Shown in pieces: positions 9,282 to 16,100 of a DNA stretch of 64,000 bases. The position numbers and the translations under genes are program-made. Every line of letters begins with the position of its first letter. Within the stretch, counting starts at the first letter, position 1. Source of the stretch: Opitutaceae bacterium (lineage in GTDB: Bacteria; Verrucomicrobiota; Verrucomicrobiia; Opitutales; Opitutaceae); the NCBI GenBank assembly GCA_019634615.1, contig JAHCAZ010000004.1:99911-163910 (forward strand), given 5' to 3'. The notes beneath the pieces are model-generated. The model saw nothing but the letters and a program-made list of their open reading frames with translations, made no database searches and was not told where the DNA came from.

Positions 9282-10642
9282 TCGCGGACCCCGTCGCCTA
9301 CGACCTGAACGGTGCGCGCCTCACTGGTGCGCAAGGAGAGGTAAAGCAACCCCGCCACCAACGCCGTCGCCGCTAGGAAGGCCAAGGCCGCATTCCAACT
9401 GAACCGCTCGGCCAGCACCGGCATGACCAGATTGGCACTCAGTTCTCCGACCAAGTATCCGGAAAGACCCACAAAGCCGACCGCCACTCCCGCCGCGCGC
9501 AGGGGCACGAGATTGAGCGTAAGGATATTCACGATCAGCTGCGGTCCGTAGACTAGCATGCCCATAAGGCCTGAGGTCACGAGGAGTAGTGCATAACTCC
9601 GGTTCCCCATGTAAAAGAGAATCAGCCCGGCCAACGCTGCGAGGCCGACGCACCCCACTAAGGACTGCCGATTGGGCAGTTTGACGGAGAGCCAGGCAAA
9701 AAAGAACGAGCCAGGTATCGCGATCCACTCGAGCGAACTGAATGCCATGGAATACTGAGCCTGCGAAAACCCCATTTCTGTGCCCAGAAAGGCAGGCATC
9801 CAATTGAGGATGCCAAATCGCAAAAAGTAGAGTGTAGCGTTGATCGCCGCCAATGTCAGGATCACCTTGCTGGTGAAGACTTCCACTCGCACCACCCGCC
9901 AGTAGGAGTCTGTGGACGCATGTTGGGTCTGGGGAGTTCCCGCGACCCCATAAATCGCGTCGAGCGTTCCAAACCCTTCTTTCTCCGGCCGGTCTCCCCC
10001 GATTCTCCAAAAGAGCGCGCTGACCAAAAAGACAATCACGCCTGGGACCCAAAAGGCATACGCAACGTGCCCAGGACCCGTCCAGGCCGCCAACCCCGCG
10101 ACGATTAGCGGGAGGCCAGCGCCACCGAGATTCTGCGAGGTGTTCCAGATGGCAATGCCCGAACCGCGGGTCTTGTTCGGGTACCAGTTCGCGATCATCG
10201 TCATCGAGGCGGGAGCCAAGGCCCCTTGAATCATGCCAAGGAGCAGCATCGCGCCGAAGAGCATCGGCAAGCTGCGAATGAATCCGATCCCAATGCACAA
10301 GATCGCACTGAGGCCCAAGGCGAACGAAAACGTCCGCCTCAAGCTCGTCCGGTCGACTACCACCCCCATGACGAACTTGCCGAAGCCGTAGGTGATGGTG
10401 AAGGCCGTCAGAACCAAGCCAACCTGGGTCAGCGACCAGCCGTTTTCGATGCGCAGCGTCTCGCTGGTCAGCTTAAAATTGTTGCGCACGAGATAGGCAC
10501 AAACGTATCCCACGTACGCGACGAAAAACACCCACTTCCGACGAGCGAGATAGCGCGCAAACGTCTCAGGATGCTGTTTGCTAAACTCCTCTGATGTGTC
10601 GTACCCGGAGGGTTCCGATCTAGGCATATGGTCGGTAATCAC
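9275..10642 (-). CDS. MFS transporter, organophosphate:phosphate antiporter (GlpT/UhpT) type
   Basis: A 455-residue membrane protein with about 12 transmembrane segments after a roughly 35-residue polar N-terminus. VCAYLVRNNFKLTSETL and ITYGFGKFVMGVVVDRTSLR in the first helices, and IANWYPNKTRGSGIAIWNTSQNLGG after TM5, are typical of the GlpT/UhpT/UhpC group. It lies 7 bp downstream of the secreted-protein gene at 10650 on the same strand. Members of this group usually exchange phosphorylated sugars or glycerol phosphate for inorganic phosphate. This fits the PhoD-like enzyme in the facing operon, but the true substrate is unknown. Confidence 0.87.
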   Translation of the reverse strand: MITDHMPRSEPSGYDTSEEFSKQHPETFARYLARRKWVFFVAYVGYVCAYLVRNNFKLTSETLRIENGWSLTQVGLVLTAFTITYGFGKFVMGVVVDRTSLRRTFSFALGLSAILCIGIGFIRSLPMLFGAMLLLGMIQGALAPASMTMIANWYPNKTRGSGIAIWNTSQNLGGAGLPLIVAGLAAWTGPGHVAYAFWVPGVIVFLVSALFWRIGGDRPEKEGFGTLDAIYGVAGTPQTQHASTDSYWRVVRVEVFTSKVILTLAAINATLYFLRFGILNWMPAFLGTEMGFSQAQYSMAFSSLEWIAIPGSFFFAWLSVKLPNRQSLVGCVGLAALAGLILFYMGNRSYALLLVTSGLMGMLVYGPQLIVNILTLNLVPLRAAGVAVGFVGLSGYLVGELSANLVMPVLAERFSWNAALAFLAATALVAGLLYLSLRTSEARTVQVVGDGVRDQ

Positions 10643-10649
10643 GTTGCGT

Positions 10650-11543
10650 CTACTCGCTCGCCGGCCCGGTTCGGGTGACCCGGCCCGTCACCACGAGACG
10701 CGAACCCTTAATGATCATGTGCACCACTCCTGCCTCAACGGGATCCCACGCAAAGGCCTGACCTTCCGCCGTCACCGGTATCGTTGCCACCCAGCGCAGG
10801 GTCGAACCCGAAGCGGGGAACTCAAGTACGCATAGCGCCTTCTCGTCGTGCCCGGTCACAAACAGGTAACCATCCGGACCTAATGCCCCGCCTGAGATAC
10901 CAAAGCCGCGTCCGCCAAGAAATGTGATCAGTTCGGAGGGGAACACCCAACCGCGACCAGTCGGCCGCCAGGCATCATCGAACTCGCTGAGGCGCGACCA
11001 TTCCGGCCCCCGCCCCGGCTCACCACCACGACCACCATAGTGCACAAAGCAGGCGATCCACCGACCTTCGCGGCGATCAATCCAGGTGATGGATCCATCG
11101 GTCCGGCCGAGGCTTATTGCTTCAACATGGTGCAGGTCCGCCGGATCCCAGACCTCCACCGAACTTACATGGGGGACCCCGGGATAATTCGAGTGAGCAC
11201 AGTAAAGGCGGTTCTCGAAAACGACTCCTGCATTAACGTGTGTCAATGGCTCACCCTTTGGGCAGCTCCAAGTGGCGGAACGAGTACCCGTGACTTTGGA
11301 GTACTTCGCAAGGTCGTTATTCGAAATCACGTAAAGAAACTCGCTGTCCGCTGCGACCCCCTGACGTGCCTCTGGTGCCGAGAACCGGCGCAACTCTTTA
11401 AACTCCCAACCGTTCGGCCCGGGATTCGCCTCGCCGGCAATTGTGTTCGAAAGTAAACCAACTGCCAACGGCAGCCAATAGAGCGTCAAGGCCGGACGGC
11501 TTAGGATACAACGAAAAGACCCTATCTCGGAATAAGTGTGCAT
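10650..11543 (-). CDS. Secreted protein of unknown function, possibly beta-propeller
   Basis: About 297 residues from the ATG at 11543; the frame stays open to 11606 but that extension is Arg/Pro-rich and not signal-like. A signal segment (LTLYWLPLAVGLLSNTIAG) lies at about 18-37. The mature part has repeated aromatic/Gly turns (GVAADSEFLYVIS, NAGVVFENRLYCAHSNYPG, GGALGPDGYLFVTGHD), as seen in single-domain beta-propellers. I do not recognise a catalytic family. It heads the two-gene operon with the antiporter-type MFS protein, about 100 bp behind the third operator copy. A periplasmic sugar-acid or lactone-handling role is only a guess. Confidence 0.7.
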   Translation of the reverse strand: MHTYSEIGSFRCILSRPALTLYWLPLAVGLLSNTIAGEANPGPNGWEFKELRRFSAPEARQGVAADSEFLYVISNNDLAKYSKVTGTRSATWSCPKGEPLTHVNAGVVFENRLYCAHSNYPGVPHVSSVEVWDPADLHHVEAISLGRTDGSITWIDRREGRWIACFVHYGGRGGEPGRGPEWSRLSEFDDAWRPTGRGWVFPSELITFLGGRGFGISGGALGPDGYLFVTGHDEKALCVLEFPASGSTLRWVATIPVTAEGQAFAWDPVEAGVVHMIIKGSRLVVTGRVTRTGPASE

Positions 11544-11644
11544 GCGAATTAGGATAGGACTGGGGTGATTTCGGCGTCGAAACAGGCCACGCGGGATCTC
11601 AAACAACCTTCGTCTTTGGGTGCCGGGTAACGCAAAGAAAACAT

Positions 11645-11661
11645 GTTGTTATGATAGCAAC
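11645..11661. promoter_or_regulatory. Operator-like palindrome, copy 3 (extended)
   Basis: GTTGTTATGATAGCAAC is a 17-bp interrupted palindrome containing GTTATGATAGC, which differs from copy 1 at one of eleven bases. It lies upstream of the secreted-protein/MFS operon, 102 bp before the chosen ATG at 11543. It is the best-conserved extended copy and links this operon to the LacI-type regulator 9 kb away. Confidence 0.6.
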
Positions 11662-11816
11662 CTGCGCCCTTTCCTTTCTCGTCTAATCTATCTTTCGGTA
11701 AATCACTGCCCCACCAACTTGAGCCGCGGCCAGCGCGGCATGAAGGCCACCAACGCCGGCGTCGCCGAGTTTCTTTCGCACACCTGAGCCCAGCCGCCGG
11801 CCGGTTCGGGCCTAGA
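11662..11816. other. Non-coding island boundary with possible gene remnant
   Basis: Base composition rises here from the lower-GC island to the high-GC chromosome. On the plus strand a short open tail reading LSRGQRGMKATNAGVAEFL ends at a TGA at about 11785 and has no plausible start. It could be the 3' remnant of a gene cut by arrival of the island. Nothing else is recognisable. Confidence 0.3.
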
Positions 11817-11844
11817 GCAGTCCGTCGCGGTTGCGACGGACTGC
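11817..11844 (-). terminator. Hairpin terminator for the thioredoxin-like gene
   Basis: GCAGTCCGTCGC-GGTT-GCGACGGACTGC is a perfect 12-bp stem with a 4-base loop, 14 bp beyond the stop of the minus-strand gene at 11859. There is no strong T-tract. Confidence 0.6.
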
Positions 11845-11858
11845 CGCTCTCCTGGTAA

Positions 11859-12095
11859 TTACTTCAATGCTTCGATTCCGGCCCCGAAGTTGATGTGGTA
11901 GGCCACACCGTGCAGCACAAGGGCCGGCACCGACTTCACGCCCGAACCTTCGGCCTCGGCCACGCGCGACTTTTCCGTGCCGAGGTGCACGATTTCCAGG
12001 TTGAATCTCCCGGCATCGAGGGCGTTGGCGACGTTTTGCTCGGCCGCGACGCACACGGGGCAGCCGGCATGGTAGAATATGGCCTTGGTCTTCAT
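11859..12095 (-). CDS. Thioredoxin-like small redox protein (CPVC)
   Basis: A 78-residue cytoplasmic protein from the ATG at 12095. IFYHAGCPVCVAAEQ gives a CxxC redox motif at the end of the first beta strand, and SVPALVLHG provides the cis-proline loop, so the fold is glutaredoxin/thioredoxin-like and minimal. The divergent neighbour is a HxlR-type regulator, a family often paired with a redox gene, so control by that regulator is likely. It abuts the nitrosative-stress cluster. The longer open frame to 12155 overlaps the promoter region and was not used. Confidence 0.8.
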   Translation of the reverse strand: MKTKAIFYHAGCPVCVAAEQNVANALDAGRFNLEIVHLGTEKSRVAEAEGSGVKSVPALVLHGVAYHINFGAGIEALK

Positions 12096-12258
12096 GGGTA
12101 TGGTATGGGTTGGTTGAATGGGCCAGCGACGTCCTGCCGTGGCGCCTGATTCCATTCTGCCACACCTTCCGATTTCGGGTAGAAGGCACCTTTTGGTGAA
12201 TGGGAACCGATTTGTTCCCTCGTGCCAAGGACCGTGAACTCATGATAGGTTCGCCCCC

Positions 12259-12603
12259 ATGAAACGTGCCGCCTCACACCTGAGCCTGTCCGACCGCTCC
12301 GCCTACCGCCGCCTCGAGGATGTCGTCGGCTGCAAATGGTCGGCCGCCGTGCTCGCGGCCGTCGGGCGGGGCGTCACCCGGCCGGGCCAATTGGAGCGTT
12401 TCATCCCCGGCATCTCCAAGAAGGTGCTGAACGAGCGCCTGCGCCGGCTGCTGGATTATCGCCTGATCACGCGGCAGGAGATCGCCGGCAAGGTACTGCG
12501 GGTCGAATACGGTCTCACGCCGACCGGGCAGGCCCTCTCCGGGATCATCGATCAGATCCGCGACCTGGATGAAACGCACGCGCAAGGACGGCCCGGCCGC
12601 TGA
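12259..12603 (+). CDS. HxlR-family winged-helix regulator
   Basis: 114 residues. The single HxlR domain covers about residues 12-100: DVVGCKWSAAVLAAV, then QLERFIPGISKKVLNERLRRLLDYRLI (recognition helix and wing). The Cys in VGCKW is the conserved position that senses thiol or aldehyde stress in several family members. It is divergent from the CPVC thioredoxin-like gene, and 20 bp separate its end from the convergent MIP18 gene. It probably autoregulates and controls the redox gene; the inducer is unknown. Confidence 0.88.
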   Translation: MKRAASHLSLSDRSAYRRLEDVVGCKWSAAVLAAVGRGVTRPGQLERFIPGISKKVLNERLRRLLDYRLITRQEIAGKVLRVEYGLTPTGQALSGIIDQIRDLDETHAQGRPGR

Positions 12604-12623
12604 ACGACCCAGGCCGCTCGCGC

Positions 12624-12941
12624 CTAATCCATCCCCAACTGCCGCCGCCCGGACTCGGTCAGCATTTCCGGCGTCCAGGCCGGATCGAACACGAGCGCAA
12701 CCTCGACCGTCTTCCCGGCCGCCACGCCCTGCAGCGCCGTTTTCACACCCTCGTAAATCCACTCGCCGGACGGACAGTTCGGCGTGGTGAGCGTCATGGT
12801 GACGGCGATGCTATCCGCGTTGCATTCGACCTGATAGATCAGGCCCATGTCGACGATGCTCAGGCCGTATTCCGGATCCGGAATCGTCCGGAGCACTTCC
12901 CAGATGACCTCGGTTTCAGGTGTCGTATCCATAGGATTCAT
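12624..12941 (-). CDS. MIP18/DUF59 metal-sulfur cluster assembly factor
   Basis: 105 residues. The MIP18 (SufT/PaaD-like) fold is visible as VLRTIPDPEYGLSIVDMGLI, MTLTTPNCPSGEWI with the conserved Cys, and VEVALVFDPAWTPEMLTESGR. Such proteins help deliver or repair Fe-S clusters. The ATG at 12941 overlaps the stop of the upstream NnrS-like gene (ATGA at 12938-12941), so the two are translationally coupled. As third gene of an operon behind an NsrR-like box, repair of NO-damaged Fe-S centres is a reasonable inference. Confidence 0.88.
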   Translation of the reverse strand: MNPMDTTPETEVIWEVLRTIPDPEYGLSIVDMGLIYQVECNADSIAVTMTLTTPNCPSGEWIYEGVKTALQGVAAGKTVEVALVFDPAWTPEMLTESGRRQLGMD

Positions 12942-14272
12942 CGCGGCATCGGGGCCGCCACCGCCGGTCGCGCCCAGAGGTGGCGCAGCACCCGGAGCAT
13001 GTCGGTCAGGAACAGGCCCACGCCGGCGGTCAACACCCAGACGCCCACCTGCAGCCAAAACGCGGAGGAGGCCCAGACGCCCCAGATCAGGATCACGGCC
13101 GACGCCTGCAGCAACCCGAGCCCCCAGCTCTCGAGGTGCGGGTGCGTCAGGGCGTGGGCCGCGGGCGTCGGGCCGCGGCCGACCCGGGGGCCATAGGCCC
13201 GCATCCAGGTCAGGAACGGCACGATCTTGCACATCATGCCCGCCACGCACGGCACCAGCCCGCCCAGAAGACCGAGGACGGCGTAGGCCATGCTACCGGT
13301 GATCACGTCCCGCCCCAGGCCGGGGAAAGCCAGGACCGCGCCGACGACCGCGGCCACGCAAAGCCCCACCCCGCCCCGCAGGAAGGCGGTCAGGCCCGGG
13401 TCCAGGCGCCGTTTCTTGCGCGTCCGCAGCGCCCGCCCCAAGCTGACGGCGCTGCAGCCCAAGCCGCCGCCGATCATCAGGGCCCCCGCGAAGGCGAGCG
13501 GCTCCAAGTGCCAGGCCAGGGCCGGCGCCAGCGCGAGCAGGCCGACCTGCGTGAGGCCCAGGCCGGCATCGGCCAGGCGCCAGTCCCGGATCTCGCCCAG
13601 GGTGAACATAGGCACCAGTTGGAAGCTCACGCCCTGCAACAGGGTCAGAAAGAAGCCGACCAGCCCCAGGTGCGCATGCGTGCGCAGCAGCGCGACCGGA
13701 TCGAGGGGAATGAAGTGCCAGAAACGGTTGGCCGCCAGGAGGAGTCCCAGCGCGACCGTGAGAAAGAGCCAGGCCGCCATGAGCCAGAGCGAACGGGCGA
13801 CCGTCCCGCGGCGGCCCGCGGACGCGACGGTGCGCCAGATATTGAAACTGAACAGGGCCACGCCGATGCCCACTGCGGCACCGAAATGTCCCAGCAACGC
13901 GAGATCCCACTGCCAGAATGAGTACACCATCCCGGGCACGCCCACGGCATGCAGGGCGAAATGCCACCAGCCCTGCCGCTCGCTGCGCAAGGTGGCGCCG
14001 AGGGCGATCGGGACCAGTTGGTAGGCCGCGCCGCAGGCCACGGTGACAAGAAAGCCCAGGACCCAGGCATGGGTCAGGGCCACGACGTGGGGATGGGGAT
14101 GCGGGAGGCCGAGCAAGGTCGGCTGGACGGCCAGCAGGACCGTCGCCGCCGCCAGCCAGGCGAGCCCGAGCCCCATGAAGGCGAGCGGCAGCCGGCCCTG
14201 GGCGGCCAGCGCGCCGCCCGGCGCCGGCGGGCGCGCCGGCGCGGCGGGCGGGCCGGAAACCGCCTTAGGCAC
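12938..14272 (-). CDS. Polytopic membrane protein, NnrS-like / heme-copper-oxidase-I-like
   Basis: About 444 residues with roughly 12 hydrophobic helices. Conserved histidines lie in helices (HPHPHVVALTHAWVLGF, LLRTHAHLGLVGFF), each followed by an xQLVP motif, as in NnrS-type heme proteins and the cytochrome-oxidase subunit I-like family. A GTG at 14272 overlaps the DUF2249 stop (14265-14267) and was chosen; an ATG at 14299 is the main alternative, and the frame is open to 14419. It is the second gene of the DUF2249-NnrS-like-MIP18 operon. A role in NO tolerance at the membrane is inferred from family and context. Confidence 0.75.
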   Translation of the reverse strand: MPKAVSGPPAAPARPPAPGGALAAQGRLPLAFMGLGLAWLAAATVLLAVQPTLLGLPHPHPHVVALTHAWVLGFLVTVACGAAYQLVPIALGATLRSERQGWWHFALHAVGVPGMVYSFWQWDLALLGHFGAAVGIGVALFSFNIWRTVASAGRRGTVARSLWLMAAWLFLTVALGLLLAANRFWHFIPLDPVALLRTHAHLGLVGFFLTLLQGVSFQLVPMFTLGEIRDWRLADAGLGLTQVGLLALAPALAWHLEPLAFAGALMIGGGLGCSAVSLGRALRTRKKRRLDPGLTAFLRGGVGLCVAAVVGAVLAFPGLGRDVITGSMAYAVLGLLGGLVPCVAGMMCKIVPFLTWMRAYGPRVGRGPTPAAHALTHPHLESWGLGLLQASAVILIWGVWASSAFWLQVGVWVLTAGVGLFLTDMLRVLRHLWARPAVAAPMPR

Positions 14273-14819
14273 GGGTGAGGACGGTGATCCAGCTCCCATC
14301 GGGCTGCTCCTTGCAGTCGTGGCGGAAACCGCGCTGCTCCGCCTCGGCAAACAGGTGGCAGGGCTCACGGTCGGTGTGGGCGCGAAGCGTGTTCCCGGCC
14401 GGAAGCGACTCGAGGGCATCGAGGATGCGGACCAGCGGCTCCGGCGGCTCGAGGCCGCGCACGTCGAGGTCGCGCGCCGACCCCGCGTTCGTGGACGCGG
14501 GCAGGCCGAGCGGGCGGGGCTGCGGCGGGCGGGTCGCCACCGAGCCGTTGACCGCCCGGAGCTTCGTGATCTTCACCCGGAACTCCTCCGGCCCGCGCTC
14601 CAGGTACTCCCAGGTAAAGGCTCCGGCATACTCGCCCGCGAATTGATAGTACAGCGGCACCGGGTCGTGATCGTTCAGGAGGACGAAGTACTGGCCGACG
14701 GGCAGGTCGAACCAGCGCTGGAAGATCTGCGCATGCTTCACACGGCCGGGGATCGGCCGCACATCGAACTCGGCCGACGCGTCGGCCGTGGTGGAGGACT
14801 GGGTTGGGTGTGGGTTCAT
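14265..14819 (-). CDS. Tandem DUF2249 protein
   Basis: 184 residues carrying two DUF2249 domains. The first is at about 18-90 (DVRPIPGRVKHAQIFQRWFD, FVLLNDHDPVPLYYQF), the second at about 115-184 (DLDVRGLEPPEPLVRILDAL, HTDREPCHLFAEAEQRGF). DUF2249 proteins are small SirA-like folds repeatedly found in nitric-oxide and denitrification gene sets. It leads the three-gene operon and is divergent from a ferredoxin gene, with an NsrR-like box between them. The Cys in REPCHLF may bind metal or a cluster. The biochemical activity is not established. Confidence 0.82.
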   Translation of the reverse strand: MNPHPTQSSTTADASAEFDVRPIPGRVKHAQIFQRWFDLPVGQYFVLLNDHDPVPLYYQFAGEYAGAFTWEYLERGPEEFRVKITKLRAVNGSVATRPPQPRPLGLPASTNAGSARDLDVRGLEPPEPLVRILDALESLPAGNTLRAHTDREPCHLFAEAEQRGFRHDCKEQPDGSWITVLTRA

Positions 14820-14951
14820 GGTTGATTGGCATTCACGGGCGGAGGGGCGAGCCGCTGCCAGTACGCCGGGAGGTGGTGATGACAGCGTCGCGCCGGCTCC
14901 CCGGCGGGAATGTGCACCCAGGCTAGGCCCGCGGACGGCGGGCGCAAGCTA

Positions 14952-14974
14952 ATTATGTATTTGTAATACATCTT
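14952..14974. promoter_or_regulatory. NsrR-like binding site 1
   Basis: The core ATGTATTTGTAATACAT (14955-14971) is two perfect 7-bp arms around TGT. By hand, about 20 of 23 positions match the proteobacterial NsrR pattern (AAGATGYATTT mirrored around one base). It lies 41 bp before the ferredoxin ATG and 133 bp before the divergent DUF2249 operon, so it could control both. Confidence 0.72.
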
Positions 14975-15015
14975 TAACCGGTTTCCTTTCCCTTGTCCGC
15001 AATCCCTCTCATCCC

Positions 15016-15303
15016 ATGGCCAACAAAAATGACCGCCTGTCCCAGAACGTACCGGGACCCTGGTACGTTGATTCCACCTGCATCGACTGTGATCTTTGTC
15101 GGGAGACCGCTCCGAACGTGTTTCGGCGCGACGATGAAAACGGCAGCAGTGTCGTCTACCATCAGCCCGACACGGCCGACGAGCTGGCCAGCGCCCGCGA
15201 GGCGAAGGAAGGATGTCCCGTCGACGCCATCGGCAACGATGGCGACGACGCGCCGACCAAGGACCAGCCACCGGCCACCAAGGACCAACCGCCGACTACC
15301 TAG
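15016..15303 (+). CDS. Small ferredoxin, [4Fe-4S]/[3Fe-4S] type
   Basis: 95 residues. TCIDCDLCRETAPNVF gives CxxCxxC, and EGCPVDAIG supplies the fourth Cys and the cluster-loop proline, so one cluster is expected. The C-terminus is an acidic then Pro/Thr/Lys repeat tail (TKDQPPATKDQPP) with no family counterpart known to me. It is directly downstream of NsrR-like box 1. It would act as a soluble electron carrier, possibly for an NO-detoxifying or nitrite-handling reaction not encoded in this window. Confidence 0.9.
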   Translation: MANKNDRLSQNVPGPWYVDSTCIDCDLCRETAPNVFRRDDENGSSVVYHQPDTADELASAREAKEGCPVDAIGNDGDDAPTKDQPPATKDQPPTT

Positions 15304-15344
15304 GCGAGGCCACGGGCCGCCCGCGCCCGGCCCTTCACACTCTT

Positions 15345-15593
15345 TCAAGGCTCCTCGGCGCGGACCTCGCGGTTCCCATAGCACTGGGGGACCACGCCCG
15401 ACGGGGAGGACCAGGCGTCCCAGGCCCCGAACTCCGGGCAGCAGGAACCGGCGACCGAGATGCAGTCGGCACAGATCCAGCGGTCCCCCATGAGGAGGGC
15501 CTCGTCCCGGCCGCACGCTTCACAGACCGGATCGGAGGCTCGCTTGACTTGCAGGGGCAGGTTCATCGGTGGTGAAGACACGGTGCGCGCCAT
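15345..15593 (-). CDS. Small Cys-rich zinc-ribbon protein
   Basis: 82 residues with six cysteines: CEACGRDEALLMGDRWICADC (two CxxC pairs, split by 15 residues) and then GSCCPEFGAWDAW. The two pairs form a likely zinc ribbon. The Gly/Trp-rich tail is unusual. Its ATG at 15593 abuts an NsrR-like box at 15594-15616 that is shared with the divergent nsrR gene, so tight NO-responsive control is likely. No function is known to me. Confidence 0.75.
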   Translation of the reverse strand: MARTVSSPPMNLPLQVKRASDPVCEACGRDEALLMGDRWICADCISVAGSCCPEFGAWDAWSSPSGVVPQCYGNREVRAEEP

Positions 15594-15616
15594 TTAATAG
15601 ATTTCAAATACATCTT
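15594..15616. promoter_or_regulatory. NsrR-like binding site 2
   Basis: ATAGATTTCAAATACATCTT matches the NsrR pattern at about 18 of 23 positions by hand count; the right half-site AAATACATCTT is complete. It starts one base before the minus-strand zinc-ribbon ATG and ends 40 bp before nsrR, consistent with autorepression. Confidence 0.68.
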
Positions 15617-15656
15617 TAGGGTTGCCCGCGCTTTCCCTCCGGATAAAAATGAGGGC

Positions 15657-16100
15657 ATGCTCCTCAGCACCTACTCCGACTACTCGGTTCGCGTCCTCAT
15701 GCATGCCGCGCTGCGGTACCCGAAGCGCGTGACCGTGGACGAGGTCGCCTCGACCTACGCCATTTCGCGGAATCACCTGGTCAAGATCGTGCACGACCTT
15801 GGCAAGAAGGGCTACCTGCAAACCCGGCAGGGCGTCGGCGGCGGGTTCACCCTGGCGATGCCGGCGAAAGAAATCGGACTCGGCGAAGTCGTGCGGTCGG
15901 CCGAAAAGCGGGAATCCGTCATCGAGTGCACGGACAAGGCTGGCTGCATGTGCCGCCTGCTGCCCGCCTGCCGCCTGAAGGTCGCCCTCGATGAGGCGGC
16001 AACGGCGTTCTTCCAGGTGCTGGACTCCTACACGATCGCCGATCTCGTCCGGCAGCCGAACCGCCTCCGCGCCCTGCTCGGCATGCAGGAACTGCAATGA
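15657..16100 (+). CDS. nsrR: Rrf2-family NO-sensing regulator NsrR
   Basis: 147 residues. The winged-helix N-terminus YSDYSVRVLMHAAL and AISRNHLVKIVHDLGKKGYLQT is very close to NsrR as I recall it. The cluster loop ECTDKAGCMCRLLPACRLK holds four cysteines in the region where NsrR uses three to bind an NO-sensitive Fe-S cluster. The extra Cys (GCMC) is a small deviation. It lies downstream of its own box, and its TGA overlaps the ATG of the ECF sigma gene. It probably represses the surrounding genes until NO destroys the cluster. Confidence 0.9.
   Translation: MLLSTYSDYSVRVLMHAALRYPKRVTVDEVASTYAISRNHLVKIVHDLGKKGYLQTRQGVGGGFTLAMPAKEIGLGEVVRSAEKRESVIECTDKAGCMCRLLPACRLKVALDEAATAFFQVLDSYTIADLVRQPNRLRALLGMQELQ

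Noticed and set aside
12980..13921. 313-codon plus-strand frame
   Set aside because: Antisense to the NnrS-like membrane protein and rich in Gln/Arg/Gly/Pro without any recognisable domain.
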